The position numbers were made by a program, and so were the translations under genes. The notes under the pieces are model-generated. The model was not told the origin of the DNA and ran no database searches. It saw only the letters and a list, made by a program, of their open reading frames with translations. Positions 8,131 through 16,278 of a stretch of 64,000 nucleotides of DNA are shown piece after piece; position 1 is the stretch's first letter; every line of letters starts with the position of its first letter. The stretch comes from Thiodiazotropha sp050305635. GTDB taxonomy: Bacteria > Pseudomonadota > Gammaproteobacteria > Chromatiales > Chromatiaceae. Where the stretch lies: assembly GCA_050305635.1 (NCBI GenBank), contig JBNLFS010000024.1:1-64000 (forward strand), given 5' to 3'.

Positions 8131-8637
8131 ATGGCAAATTTTAATGCAAAGCCAGAAGGCGACGAACTGCTCGAAAAATTGGTCAACGTGAATCGCGTTG
8201 CCAAAGTGGTTAAAGGTGGCCGTCAGTTTGGATTCTCCGCATTAACCGTTGTGGGTGATGGCAAGGGACGCGTTGGTTTCGGTACCGGAAAAGCGCGGGA
8301 GGTTCCCGTCGCGATCCAGAAAGCCATGGAGACCGCAAGAAAGAACATGGTCACCATAAAGCTCGATGGCACCACGGTGCAGTATCCCCTGGTCGGGCGT
8401 CATGGTGCCGCGAAGGTGTTCATGCAGCCGGCATCAGACGGTACCGGAATCATTGCCGGTGGCGCGATGCGTGCGGTGTTCGAAGTATTGGGCGTGCAGA
8501 ACGTGCTTGCCAAATGTATCGGGACCAACAACCCGATCAATGTGGTCCGTGCAACCATCAATGGCCTGAATGAGATGGCAGACGCTGAGGCGGTTGCCCT
8601 GAAGCGCGGCAAAAGCGTCGAAGAAATCCTGGGGTAA
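8131..8637 (+). CDS. rpsE: 30S ribosomal protein S5
   Basis: S5 helps maintain decoding fidelity and lines the mRNA entry tunnel. The 168-residue product contains the N-terminal dsRNA-binding-like fold (NRVAKVVKGGRQFGFSALTV) and the GVQNVLAKCIGTNNPINVVR segment. It lies 3 bases upstream of rpmD. Confidence 0.97.
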   Translation: MANFNAKPEGDELLEKLVNVNRVAKVVKGGRQFGFSALTVVGDGKGRVGFGTGKAREVPVAIQKAMETARKNMVTIKLDGTTVQYPLVGRHGAAKVFMQPASDGTGIIAGGAMRAVFEVLGVQNVLAKCIGTNNPINVVRATINGLNEMADAEAVALKRGKSVEEILG

Positions 8638-8640
8638 GTC

Positions 8641-8829
8641 ATGGCTGAGAAGAAAATGATGCGAGTCAAGCTCGTGAAAAGCATGAATGGCCGCCTGGCA
8701 TCCCACCAAGCCTGCGTGAAAGGCCTGGGTCTGCGCCGGATGCATCATGAGGTCGAGGTGGAAGATACACCTTGTACTCGTGGCATGGTCAATAAAGTCA
8801 GTTACATGGTCAAGGTATTGGAGTCCTGA
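8641..8829 (+). CDS. rpmD: 50S ribosomal protein L30
   Basis: L30 is a small large-subunit protein. The 62-residue product has the family pattern KVKLVKS-like VKLVKSMNGRLASHQACVKG followed by LGLRRMHHEVEVEDTP. It lies between rpsE and rplO with almost no spacing. It is slightly longer than the 59 residues of E. coli L30. Confidence 0.95.
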   Translation: MAEKKMMRVKLVKSMNGRLASHQACVKGLGLRRMHHEVEVEDTPCTRGMVNKVSYMVKVLES

Positions 8830-8830
8830 G

Positions 8831-9262
8831 ATGAAATTGAATACTCTTCAGCCATCGCCGGGCAGCAAGCCTAGCCGTAAACGTGTAGGGCGTGGTATTG
8901 GCAGTGGCCTGGGTAAAACCTGCGGACGCGGTCATAAAGGTCAGAAATCCCGTACCGGCGGTTTCCACAAGGTCGGCTTCGAGGGCGGTCAGATGCCTTT
9001 GCAGCGTCGTTTGCCCAAGGTTGGCTTCACCTCCCGGGTCTCTCTGACGACCGCTGAGGTGCGCCTCAGTGAACTTGCCAAGGTGGAAGGTGACGTGGTC
9101 GACCTCGATTCCTTGATGAAAGCGAATATCATCAGCCGCACCATGAAGCGCGCAAAGATCTTTGCGTCCGGCAAGGTAGAGCGAGCCTTTATCGTGAAAG
9201 GTGTCGGCCTGACCAAGGGCGCCAAAGAAGCGATTGAAGCCGCTGGCGGCAAGGTCGAATAA
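8831..9262 (+). CDS. rplO: 50S ribosomal protein L15
   Basis: L15 is a late assembly protein of the large subunit. The 143-residue product starts MKLNTLQPSPGSKPSRKRVG and contains the glycine-rich GRGIGSGLGKTCGRGHKGQ. The open frame continues upstream through rpmD; ATG 8831, one base after the rpmD stop, matches the family start. Confidence 0.96.
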   Translation: MKLNTLQPSPGSKPSRKRVGRGIGSGLGKTCGRGHKGQKSRTGGFHKVGFEGGQMPLQRRLPKVGFTSRVSLTTAEVRLSELAKVEGDVVDLDSLMKANIISRTMKRAKIFASGKVERAFIVKGVGLTKGAKEAIEAAGGKVE

Positions 9263-9265
9263 CCC

Positions 9266-10618
9266 ATGGCGAAAGGTAGTGCACCAATGATGGGAGCTCT
9301 GGGCGGAATGGGGCGAGTGACGGAACTGCGTCAACGTCTCCTTTTCGTTGCCGGTGCGCTGCTGGTTTTCCGTATCGGAACCTTCATCCCTGTACCGGGT
9401 GTTAATCCTGTTGCATTGGCGGCACTGCTCGATCAGGCGCAAGGTTCAATCCTGGACATGTTCAACATGTTTTCAGGTGGTGCGTTGAAACGCGCCAGCC
9501 TGTTTGCGCTGGGCATCATGCCTTACATTTCGGCATCGATCATCATGCAGTTGATGTCGGCGGTGATTCCCAGTCTGGAGCAGCTGAAAAAAGAGGGTGA
9601 ATCCGGGCGGCGTAAGATCACTCAATACACGCGGTATGGCACCGTTGTATTGGCGACCTTTCAGGCGGTAGGTATCTCCATCGCACTGCAAAGCCAAGCG
9701 GTTAATGGTGAGACCATCGTGGTGCATCAGGGTGTGGGGTTTATCGTCACAGCCGCTGTTTCACTCGTGACCGGAACCATGTTTCTGATGTGGTTGGGTG
9801 AGCAGATTACAGAGCGCGGAATCGGCAACGGTATCTCGATGATCATCTTCGCGGGTATTGTGGCAGGTTTGCCTGCGGCTATTGGCGGAACGTTGGAGCT
9901 GGCACGAACCGGTGAGTTGAATATACTCACCATTCTGTTCCTGTTCGTTCTGGCCATTGCGGTGACGGCATTTGTGGTATTTGTCGAGCGGGGTCAGAGG
10001 CGTATCACGATTAACTATGCCAAGCGTCAACAGGGTCGAAGAATGCTCGCAGCACAGAGCAGTCATCTGCCGCTGAAACTTAATATGGCTGGTGTTATTC
10101 CGCCCATCTTCGCCTCCAGTATCATTCTGTTCCCTGCGACATTGGGGCAGTGGTTTGGAAACACGGAAGGCACACGCTGGTTGCAGGATATTTTCGCCAA
10201 GCTATCCCCGGGTGAGCCGGTATATGTCATGGCTTACGCTGCGGCAATTATTTTCTTCTGCTTTTTTTACACGGCGTTGGTCTTCAACTCGCGTGACACA
10301 GCAGATAATTTAAAGCGATCTGGCGCTTTCATTCCTGGTATTAGACCGGGTGAGCAGACGGCAAAATATATAGACAGTGTGATGTCACGGCTGACCTTTG
10401 CGGGCGCCATCTACATCACCCTGGTCTGTCTGCTGCCAGAATTCCTGATCGTCGGTTGGAATGTGCCCTTCTATTTTGGGGGTACTTCACTGCTGATTAT
10501 CGTGGTTGTGGTGATGGATTTTATGGCGCAAGTACAGGCGCACCTGATGTCACACCAATATGAAGGTTTAATGAAAAAGGCCAATCTGAAGGGTGGTGGT
10601 GCAGGTCTGCTGCGCTAA
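9266..10618 (+). CDS. secY: Protein translocase subunit SecY
   Basis: SecY is the channel of the SecYEG translocon in the inner membrane. The 450-residue protein has the expected ten membrane segments; the first carries FRIGTFIPVPGVNP, and the family motif around GIMPYISASIIMQL (plug/TM2 region) is intact. It ends with the cytosolic tail SHQYEGLMKKANLKGGGAG. It follows rplO by 3 bases, so its synthesis is tied to ribosomal protein expression. Confidence 0.97.
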   Translation: MAKGSAPMMGALGGMGRVTELRQRLLFVAGALLVFRIGTFIPVPGVNPVALAALLDQAQGSILDMFNMFSGGALKRASLFALGIMPYISASIIMQLMSAVIPSLEQLKKEGESGRRKITQYTRYGTVVLATFQAVGISIALQSQAVNGETIVVHQGVGFIVTAAVSLVTGTMFLMWLGEQITERGIGNGISMIIFAGIVAGLPAAIGGTLELARTGELNILTILFLFVLAIAVTAFVVFVERGQRRITINYAKRQQGRRMLAAQSSHLPLKLNMAGVIPPIFASSIILFPATLGQWFGNTEGTRWLQDIFAKLSPGEPVYVMAYAAAIIFFCFFYTALVFNSRDTADNLKRSGAFIPGIRPGEQTAKYIDSVMSRLTFAGAIYITLVCLLPEFLIVGWNVPFYFGGTSLLIIVVVVMDFMAQVQAHLMSHQYEGLMKKANLKGGGAGLLR

Positions 10619-10646
10619 TCCGACAGAGAATTTTGGAGAAAAAACC

Positions 10647-10760
10647 ATGAAAGTGCGCGCATCAGTTAAGAAAATCTGCCGCAACTGTAAAATCGTACGT
10701 CGCAATGGTGTCGTACGGGTTATCTGTAAAGAAGGGCGTCACAAGCAGCGCCAGGGTTAA
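10647..10760 (+). CDS. rpmJ: 50S ribosomal protein L36 (zinc-binding form)
   Basis: This 37-residue gene lies between secY and rpsM. It reads MKVRASVKKICRNCKIVRRN and ends GRHKQRQG. Cys11, Cys14, Cys27 and His32 form the zinc site, so it is the zinc-dependent C+ type of L36. A GGAG ribosome-binding site stands 8 bases before the ATG. Its place after secY is the same as in E. coli. Confidence 0.96.
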   Translation: MKVRASVKKICRNCKIVRRNGVVRVICKEGRHKQRQG

Positions 10761-10785
10761 TTTAGCGAAAATCGTGCCAGACAGC

Positions 10786-10814
10786 TTGAATCAAGCTGTG
10801 CTGTGGGGTATTAT
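10786..10814 (+). promoter_or_regulatory. Promoter of the alpha operon
   Basis: The -35 box TTGAAT (10786-10791) and -10 box TATTAT (10809-10814) have a 17-base spacer. They lie in the 104-base gap between rpmJ and rpsM, where E. coli also starts an alpha-operon transcript. The -35 overlaps a small palindrome (CAGCTTG / CAAGCTG). Confidence 0.7.
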
Positions 10815-10823
10815 CGCGCGTTT

Positions 10824-10844
10824 CCCTTGGGGGGCACCCAAGGG
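10824..10844 (+). promoter_or_regulatory. Leader hairpin before rpsM (possible S4 target)
   Basis: A perfect 8-base stem (CCCTTGGG / CCCAAGGG, loop GGGCA) lies just downstream of the putative start site and 20 bases before the rpsM start. In E. coli a pseudoknot in this leader binds S4 and represses rpsM, rpsK, rpsD and rplQ. The hairpin is seen; its role as an S4 target is inference. Confidence 0.5.
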
Positions 10845-10864
10845 TTCACTAGGAGATTAGTAAG

Positions 10865-11221
10865 ATGGCTCGAATTGCAGGGGTCAACATTCCAGATCGC
10901 AAACATGCGGTTATCGCTTTGACGTCGATCTACGGCATCGGACGCACCCGTGCGGGTGATATCTGTAAAGAAGCCGGTATTGAACCAAGCACCAAGATCC
11001 AGGAACTGAGTGAAGATCAGATCGAATCCATCCGTGGAATCGTTGCCCGGTATACGGTTGAAGGTGATCTGAGACGCGAAATCTCCATGAATATCAAGCG
11101 TTTGATGGATCTTGGTTGTAACCGCGGAATACGTCATCGTCGTGGTCTGCCGCTGCGTGGTCAGCGTACTCGCACCAACGCACGCACCCGTAAAGGACCG
11201 CGTCGTCCGATCAAACGTTAA
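10865..11221 (+). CDS. rpsM: 30S ribosomal protein S13
   Basis: S13 forms bridges between the subunits in the head of the 30S particle. The 118-residue product starts MARIAGVNIPDRKHAVIALT and ends with the basic tail GLPLRGQRTRTNARTRKGP. An AGGAG ribosome-binding site lies 9 bases upstream. It is the first gene of the alpha operon. Confidence 0.97.
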   Translation: MARIAGVNIPDRKHAVIALTSIYGIGRTRAGDICKEAGIEPSTKIQELSEDQIESIRGIVARYTVEGDLRREISMNIKRLMDLGCNRGIRHRRGLPLRGQRTRTNARTRKGPRRPIKR

Positions 11222-11256
11222 TTATTATCACTATTTCGAATCTGTAGGTACAGAAG

Positions 11257-11646
11257 ATGGCAAAACCCAGCAGCCGTGCCAAGAAGAAGGTTAAAAAGAG
11301 CGTCACCGATGGCGTTGCTCATATCCACGCCTCCTTCAACAACACCATCATTACGATAACCGATCGTCAGGGCAATGCATTAGCCTGGGCGACGGCCGGT
11401 GGATCCGGTTTTCGCGGTTCACGCAAAAGCACCCCGTTCGCAGCCCAGGTTGCTGCGGATCGCGTGGGTCAGATGGTTAAAGAGTACGGACTCAAAAATC
11501 TGGATGTTAACGTCAAAGGACCTGGGCCCGGTCGCGAGTCTGCCGTGCGCGCTCTGAACAATGCCGGTTTCAAGATTACCAGCATTTCTGACGTGACACC
11601 GATTCCGCACAACGGTTGTCGTCCTCCGAAGAAACGCCGCGTCTAA
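11257..11646 (+). CDS. rpsK: 30S ribosomal protein S11
   Basis: S11 forms part of the mRNA exit region of the small subunit. The 129-residue product contains DGVAHIHASFNNTIITITD and ends with the family tail TPIPHNGCRPPKKRRV. Length and gene order match E. coli. Confidence 0.97.
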   Translation: MAKPSSRAKKKVKKSVTDGVAHIHASFNNTIITITDRQGNALAWATAGGSGFRGSRKSTPFAAQVAADRVGQMVKEYGLKNLDVNVKGPGPGRESAVRALNNAGFKITSISDVTPIPHNGCRPPKKRRV

Positions 11647-11665
11647 TTATTGGAGTTATTGAATC

Positions 11666-12286
11666 ATGGCAAGGTACATCGGTCCCAAGTGTAAACTGAG
11701 CCGTCGCGAAGGCACTGATCTTTTTCTCAAGAGCCGCGTTCGTTCACTGGACTCCAAATGCAACATGGAGAAAGTGCCCGGCCAGGCCGGCGATCGTCGT
11801 CGTCGCGTGTCTGATTACGGTATTCAGCTGCGCGAAAAACAGAAAGTACGTCGTATTTACGGAATCATGGAAAAACAGTTCCGTAATTACTATAAGACTG
11901 CGGCTCAGAGCAAAGGCGCAACCGGCGAGAACCTCCTGCAACTGCTGGAAACCCGCCTGGATAATATTGTTTATCGTATGGGTTTTGGTTCTACCCGCGC
12001 TGAAGCGCGTCAGCTGGTCAGTCACAAAGCTATCGAAGTCAATGGCAAAATCGTCAATGTGCCCTCTTTCAAGGTCAATGCCGACGATGAGATTTCCGTG
12101 CGCGAAAAAGCCAAAAAGCAGCTGCGAATACAATCTGCGGTCGAATTACAGGGCCAGTATGGCTTTGTAGACTGGTTGGACGTCGATGCTAAATCATTGA
12201 AGGGCAAGCTGAAGCGTATTCCCGATCGTTCAGATCTGTCCGCTGAGATTAATGAACAATTGGTCGTTGAGCTCTACTCCAAGTAA
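11666..12286 (+). CDS. rpsD: 30S ribosomal protein S4
   Basis: S4 nucleates small-subunit assembly and is the autogenous repressor of the alpha operon in E. coli. The product is 206 residues, starts MARYIGPKCKLSRREGTDLF and has an S4 RNA-binding domain at about residues 95-155 (LETRLDNIVYRMGFGSTRAE). It lacks the CxxC zinc motifs seen in some S4 proteins. Confidence 0.97.
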   Translation: MARYIGPKCKLSRREGTDLFLKSRVRSLDSKCNMEKVPGQAGDRRRRVSDYGIQLREKQKVRRIYGIMEKQFRNYYKTAAQSKGATGENLLQLLETRLDNIVYRMGFGSTRAEARQLVSHKAIEVNGKIVNVPSFKVNADDEISVREKAKKQLRIQSAVELQGQYGFVDWLDVDAKSLKGKLKRIPDRSDLSAEINEQLVVELYSK

Positions 12287-12306
12287 GCCTTGACGAGGGA
12301 AAATAC

Positions 12307-13305
12307 ATGACCGAAAGCGTTACGGAATTTCTGAAACCTCGCATCGTCAACGTACAGCCGATTACGGCGACGCGTGCCAAAGTGACGCTCGAACCGTTGG
12401 AGCGTGGATTTGGGCATACTTTGGGCAATGCTTTGCGGCGAATCCTGCTGTCATCCATGCCGGGTAGCGCCATAACCGAGGTCGAGATTGCCGATGTGCT
12501 TCACGAGTACACCACGATAGAAGGTGTACAGGAAGATGTGCTGGAAATCCTGCTCAACCTGAAACAGGTTGCACTCGTCATGCACTCGCGAGATGAGGCA
12601 ACCCTGAGACTGAACAAGAAAGGTCCGGGTCAGGTCAATGCCGGTGATATCACTTTGGATCATGACGTTGAAATTGCCAATCCGGAGCATGTTATCGCGA
12701 CCTTGACCAAGTCAGGTGAGATCAACATGACCCTTAACGTGCGTCGAGGTCGTGGGTATCAACCTGCAGCGACACGTCAGGGATCCGCAGGTGATGAACG
12801 TCCGATCGGAATGTTACAGGTAGATGCCTCATTCAGCCCGATTCGTGAAGTCGCCTATAGTGTTGAAGCCGCTCGTGTCGAACAGAACACCGGTTTGGAT
12901 CGATTGGTTATCGAACTCGAAACCAATGGCACCATCGATCCTGAAGAAGCAATCCGTCGCTCTGCCAGCATACTGCGCGATCAGCTCTCGGTGTTTGTTG
13001 ACCTCGAGGCTGAAGCTGCAGAAGCGCATGCTGAGCCTGAAGAGCCGGCAATTGACCCGATCCTGCTGCGGCCGGTTGACGATCTGGAACTTACGGTTAG
13101 ATCCGCCAACTGTCTCAAGGCTGAAAACATTTTCCTCATCGGTGATCTGATTCAGCGCACCGAGGTGGAATTGCTCAAGACGCCTAATCTGGGTAAGAAA
13201 TCACTTACCGAGATCAAGGACGTATTGGCACGTCGTGGTTTGTCCCTGGGTATGCGCCTGGAGCATTGGCCACCTGAAAATATCGAAGAACAGCTGGCTC
13301 ACTGA
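12307..13305 (+). CDS. rpoA: RNA polymerase subunit alpha
   Basis: The alpha subunit dimerises to start polymerase assembly, and its C-terminal domain contacts UP elements and activators. The product is 332 residues (329 in E. coli). The N-terminal assembly domain covers about residues 1-235; an acidic linker (EAEAAEAHAEPEEPA) follows, then the C-terminal domain with TVRSANCLKAENI, which holds the DNA-contacting Arg. It lies between rpsD and rplQ. Confidence 0.97.
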   Translation: MTESVTEFLKPRIVNVQPITATRAKVTLEPLERGFGHTLGNALRRILLSSMPGSAITEVEIADVLHEYTTIEGVQEDVLEILLNLKQVALVMHSRDEATLRLNKKGPGQVNAGDITLDHDVEIANPEHVIATLTKSGEINMTLNVRRGRGYQPAATRQGSAGDERPIGMLQVDASFSPIREVAYSVEAARVEQNTGLDRLVIELETNGTIDPEEAIRRSASILRDQLSVFVDLEAEAAEAHAEPEEPAIDPILLRPVDDLELTVRSANCLKAENIFLIGDLIQRTEVELLKTPNLGKKSLTEIKDVLARRGLSLGMRLEHWPPENIEEQLAH

Positions 13306-13356
13306 GTCGCTGTAAATCAAACCTTAACTTAATTTGAATTCTGGGGAAGTCTACCC

Positions 13357-13755
13357 ATGCGCCATCGCAAATCAGGACGGCAGCTCAATCGGAACAGCAG
13401 CCACAGAAACGCCATGTTCAGAAACATGGCCGTGTCATTGATCAATCATGAGCTGATCAAGACCACTCTGCCGAAGGCTAAAGAGTTGCGTCGCGTAGCT
13501 GAGCCGCTCATCACTATGTCGAAAACCGACAATGTTGCCAAACGTCGGCTGGCCTTCTCCCGCCTGCGCGATAAATCGGCCGTTGGTAAGCTTTTCGCAG
13601 AACTCGGTCCGCGCTATCAGGCACGTCCTGGTGGTTATGTTCGCATCTTGAAATGCGGATATCGTGCAGGTGACAAAGCGCCTATGGCATACGTAGAACT
13701 GGTAGATCGTCCTGACAGCGGTTCCACGGAAGCGGTTGCTGCAGCGGACGAATAA
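13357..13755 (+). CDS. rplQ: 50S ribosomal protein L17
   Basis: L17 is a large-subunit protein near the tunnel exit. The 132-residue product starts MRHRKSGRQLNRNSSHRNAM, an almost invariant signature, and has an acidic, alanine-rich tail. It is the last gene of the cluster, followed by an intrinsic terminator. Confidence 0.97.
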   Translation: MRHRKSGRQLNRNSSHRNAMFRNMAVSLINHELIKTTLPKAKELRRVAEPLITMSKTDNVAKRRLAFSRLRDKSAVGKLFAELGPRYQARPGGYVRILKCGYRAGDKAPMAYVELVDRPDSGSTEAVAAADE

Positions 13756-13786
13756 TCGCCTCGCGACACCGCCTAGCTGATAAGAG

Positions 13787-13816
13787 AACCCACGCCGAAT
13801 GGTGTGGGTTTTTTTG
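13787..13816 (+). terminator. Intrinsic terminator of the ribosomal cluster
   Basis: The stem AACCCAC / GTGGGTT with extra inner pairs is followed directly by a run of seven T. It lies 31 bases after the rplQ stop. It also separates this operon from the convergent cytochrome gene on the other strand, whose stop is at 13860. Confidence 0.9.
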
Positions 13817-13859
13817 TGCTTATAGGTTACCGCGCTGGGTGTGTGTACCAGAGCGCCGC

Positions 13860-14522
13860 TCATTTCTTGATGGTTTTCATCAGGTCTTTCAAATCAACGG
13901 TCTGATACGTGGGTGACTCATGCGTGGGTTCTTGTTTGAGTTCGAAGATTCGATAACCGTTAATCATTCCAGAAATGTCTGAACTCGTGCCACCCATGTC
14001 ATGGCTGAACACGGCTAGAATATGCAGTGCCGTGAAACCCGCAATAATCAGATAGGTCAGTCTGTGCAAATCAATCATGCTCAGATTGAAAAGGAAAGGT
14101 GCCTCATTGATCAGCGCCAGCCCGCTGATGGCGTTCAAGACTAGAATAAAATAGAACGCCAGGTAGAGTGGGCCCCAGAGTGGGTTGTGGCTGTACCACT
14201 TCGGTAAGGGCGCCTTTCCCAGGGTCAGGTAAAACTTAATGACTTCCCACGCCTGGCTGAGTCGGTGCCGGTCCGGCTCGCAATCTGTAAAATGATCCGT
14301 ACCCTTGCTAAAAAACAACAGGTAAAGCCTGACTAGCAATGCGGGCAGCAGGACAGCGCTCAGCATGTAGTGAAGATCCTGCGCGCTAGGACTATCGAGA
14401 ATCTGCTGCTTCATCAGATAACCGCTTGCCATCAGGCCCAGGCTGGAAACGGCAATCAGCCAATGTGATATTCTGAGCCAGCGGCTCCAGATGTTTACGC
14501 GGGTAACTTGTGTGGCTTGCAT
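13860..14522 (-). CDS. b-type cytochrome, hydrogenase/FdnI-like membrane subunit
   Basis: The 220-residue protein looks like a cytochrome b561-type membrane subunit of the group that passes electrons between quinones and partner enzymes such as hydrogenases or thiosulfate/formate enzymes. About four hydrophobic segments are visible, with candidate haem-ligand histidines in RISHWLIAV, LHYMLSAVL and the last helix (LHRLTYLIIAGFTALHILAV). No catalytic partner gene lies beside it, so the partner is unknown. The C-terminal 40 residues are soluble and charged. It stands alone and converges with rplQ. Confidence 0.75.
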   Translation of the reverse strand: MQATQVTRVNIWSRWLRISHWLIAVSSLGLMASGYLMKQQILDSPSAQDLHYMLSAVLLPALLVRLYLLFFSKGTDHFTDCEPDRHRLSQAWEVIKFYLTLGKAPLPKWYSHNPLWGPLYLAFYFILVLNAISGLALINEAPFLFNLSMIDLHRLTYLIIAGFTALHILAVFSHDMGGTSSDISGMINGYRIFELKQEPTHESPTYQTVDLKDLMKTIKK

Positions 14523-14835
14523 GTCATGTCCTGTGGGTCTGTGTCAGGAATTGGGTCGTATCCTGTCCAACGCAGGTCGAGGCGGTACACAGGCGGGGCG
14601 GCAACGGTAACGTCACTTTACCCGCAACGGGGTGTTATCTATCAATGACAATTATTAACCCGGCAATACAACCCTGTCATCTCTCCATTGTGTCCCGGAG
14701 TATCGTTTGACGCATCATAAAACCTTAACAAATCAGTGGATTATCTGTTTCCATGACGCGATGTCGTTGTTTCCGGTGGTGGGAAATGGGTGTTGATAAC
14801 AGGTGCAGGGGTATGCGCTTGATTGGTCTGAGAGC

Positions 14836-15390
14836 ATGTTGAGGCAAAGAAAGACAAAACGTGAGAAACGCGAAGCAAGGGATCAGGCGATGCTACGCTA
14901 CATCAAGCAGCGACGCCGGAACCTATTGGCCAAGCCGGGTCGGCATGAGTTCATCCTCGTGCTGGATCATATGAAGGCTGGATTCAATGTGGCGAAGATA
15001 TTTCGCAGTGCGGAGGCGTTTGGTGCCCATGAGATTCATCTCATCGATATTGGACCTTTTGATCCGGCGCCGGGCAAAGGCGCGTTTAAGAAGGTTCCCG
15101 CCCGCTTTTTTGAAACCTTCTCCGAGAGCTATGAAAATCTGACGAGTCGTGGATATCAGGTCGTCATGCTGACGGGAGGGTGTGATCGAATGCTTACGGA
15201 GTCAGAACTAGAGACCAAGACGGCTTTCGTTTTGGGGCATGAGGAGTTCGGTCACAGTTTTACGCTGGATGAGTATCCAGAAGTGGGTTGTCTTGCAATA
15301 CCTCAGTTCGGTGAGGTCGAGAGCCTTAACGTTGCAGTCGCGGCCTCTATCGTGATGTATGAATATGTTCGTCAGAGATCATCACGATAG
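14836..15390 (+). CDS. SpoU/TrmH-family RNA 2'-O-methyltransferase
   Basis: This is a SPOUT-class methyltransferase that probably methylates a ribose in tRNA or rRNA using S-adenosylmethionine. The three family motifs are present: NVAKIFRSAEAFG, FVLGHEEFGHS and IPQFGEVESLNVAVAASI. The last two form the trefoil knot. A lysine/arginine-rich N-terminal extension of about 40 residues precedes the domain. The start is uncertain: ATG 14836 gives 184 residues, a GTG at 14803 would give 195; neither has a strong ribosome-binding site. The exact RNA target cannot be read from sequence. Confidence 0.85.
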   Translation: MLRQRKTKREKREARDQAMLRYIKQRRRNLLAKPGRHEFILVLDHMKAGFNVAKIFRSAEAFGAHEIHLIDIGPFDPAPGKGAFKKVPARFFETFSESYENLTSRGYQVVMLTGGCDRMLTESELETKTAFVLGHEEFGHSFTLDEYPEVGCLAIPQFGEVESLNVAVAASIVMYEYVRQRSSR

Positions 15391-15417
15391 GGGCCGGCGG
15401 AAATTTCTACAGGTGCC

Positions 15418-15498
15418 TCAATCAGGCAGTTCGACACCTTTGGTGGTTAAAACTGAAACGACGATCAATGCAAGCAGTACCAAGTATAACCAGGACAT
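15418..15498 (-). CDS. Small single-pass membrane protein (26 aa)
   Basis: A short reading frame encodes 26 residues: MSWLYLVLLALIVVSVL, then TTKGVELPD. Residues 2-17 form one hydrophobic helix and the tail is short and polar. A strong ribosome-binding site GAGGAGG lies 5 bases before the ATG, which is the main reason to believe it is translated. It resembles the class of tiny membrane proteins that accompany respiratory oxidases or transporters, but I do not recognise the family. It lies in a 284-base gap otherwise without a gene. Confidence 0.5.
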   Translation of the reverse strand: MSWLYLVLLALIVVSVLTTKGVELPD

Positions 15499-15674
15499 GA
15501 GTGCCTCCTCTTTTGTTCTATTAATAATCAGCCAGCAGGTATGCTCTACGGTATAAAAGTTTGTGTCCTCCTGATGTGATTTATAGCGCGTTTAGCTTAA
15601 AGGCGCCTTAATCATAATGTGAGGTATCTCACAAAACTTGTGAACCGTGTAATAAATCCAATAAAAATATAGGG

Positions 15675-16274
15675 TTAGAGAGATGTTCTGCCCATGAAGT
15701 GAACGGTTGCCGGGCGTTCGGATGTGATCTGAATGCGCGTCAGGGATGCCGTATCAATGGAGATTCGATACATCGATGCCAGGGGGGCTTGGAGGGTCTT
15801 TCTCAGAAAGCTGCGTATTACACCGGCATGGGTTACGATCAAAATATGCTGGCCGGTGTGCTTTGCGATCACCGCATCATAGGCTTCACCGACCCGAGCA
15901 TTGAAGGACTCGAGCGCCTCCGCTCCGGCAGGGCGATGCGCAATCGGGTCGTGATAAAACCGCTGCAGAGCCTGTTCATCGATGGCCCGAACCTGATCTC
16001 CGGTCAGTCCTTCCCAGGTACCGAATCCAACCTCCTTGAGCCGATCGTCGAAACTCAGGCTGATACCCAGTTGCTCACTCAGTTCACGGGCAAATTCACC
16101 ACAGCGTCTCAGTGGGGAGCTGATGATGGCCTGCCATGGGGTATTGCCTGAGACCGCCTGGCGCATCTGCGACCAGCCCTTGTCGCTCAATGGGTCATCG
16201 ATCTGTCCCCGGTAGCGTCGTCCACCGATGGGTTCGCCATGGCGCATCAGGTCAATGGTGGTGGTCTGAGTCAT
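15675..16274 (-). CDS. Histidine phosphatase family protein (CobC/GpmB-like)
   Basis: The 199-residue protein belongs to the phosphoglycerate-mutase-like histidine phosphatases. The catalytic LMRHGEP motif is at residues 9-15, followed by SSPLRRCGEFA, the acid residue in LKEVGFGTWEGLTG, and the second histidine in IVTHAGVIRSFL. The best-known relatives of this size are alpha-ribazole phosphatases of cobalamin synthesis, but no cobalamin gene is nearby. It lies 4 bases downstream of ampE and is probably the last gene of that operon. Confidence 0.85.
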   Translation of the reverse strand: MTQTTTIDLMRHGEPIGGRRYRGQIDDPLSDKGWSQMRQAVSGNTPWQAIISSPLRRCGEFARELSEQLGISLSFDDRLKEVGFGTWEGLTGDQVRAIDEQALQRFYHDPIAHRPAGAEALESFNARVGEAYDAVIAKHTGQHILIVTHAGVIRSFLRKTLQAPLASMYRISIDTASLTRIQITSERPATVHFMGRTSL

Positions 16275-16278
16275 AGGG

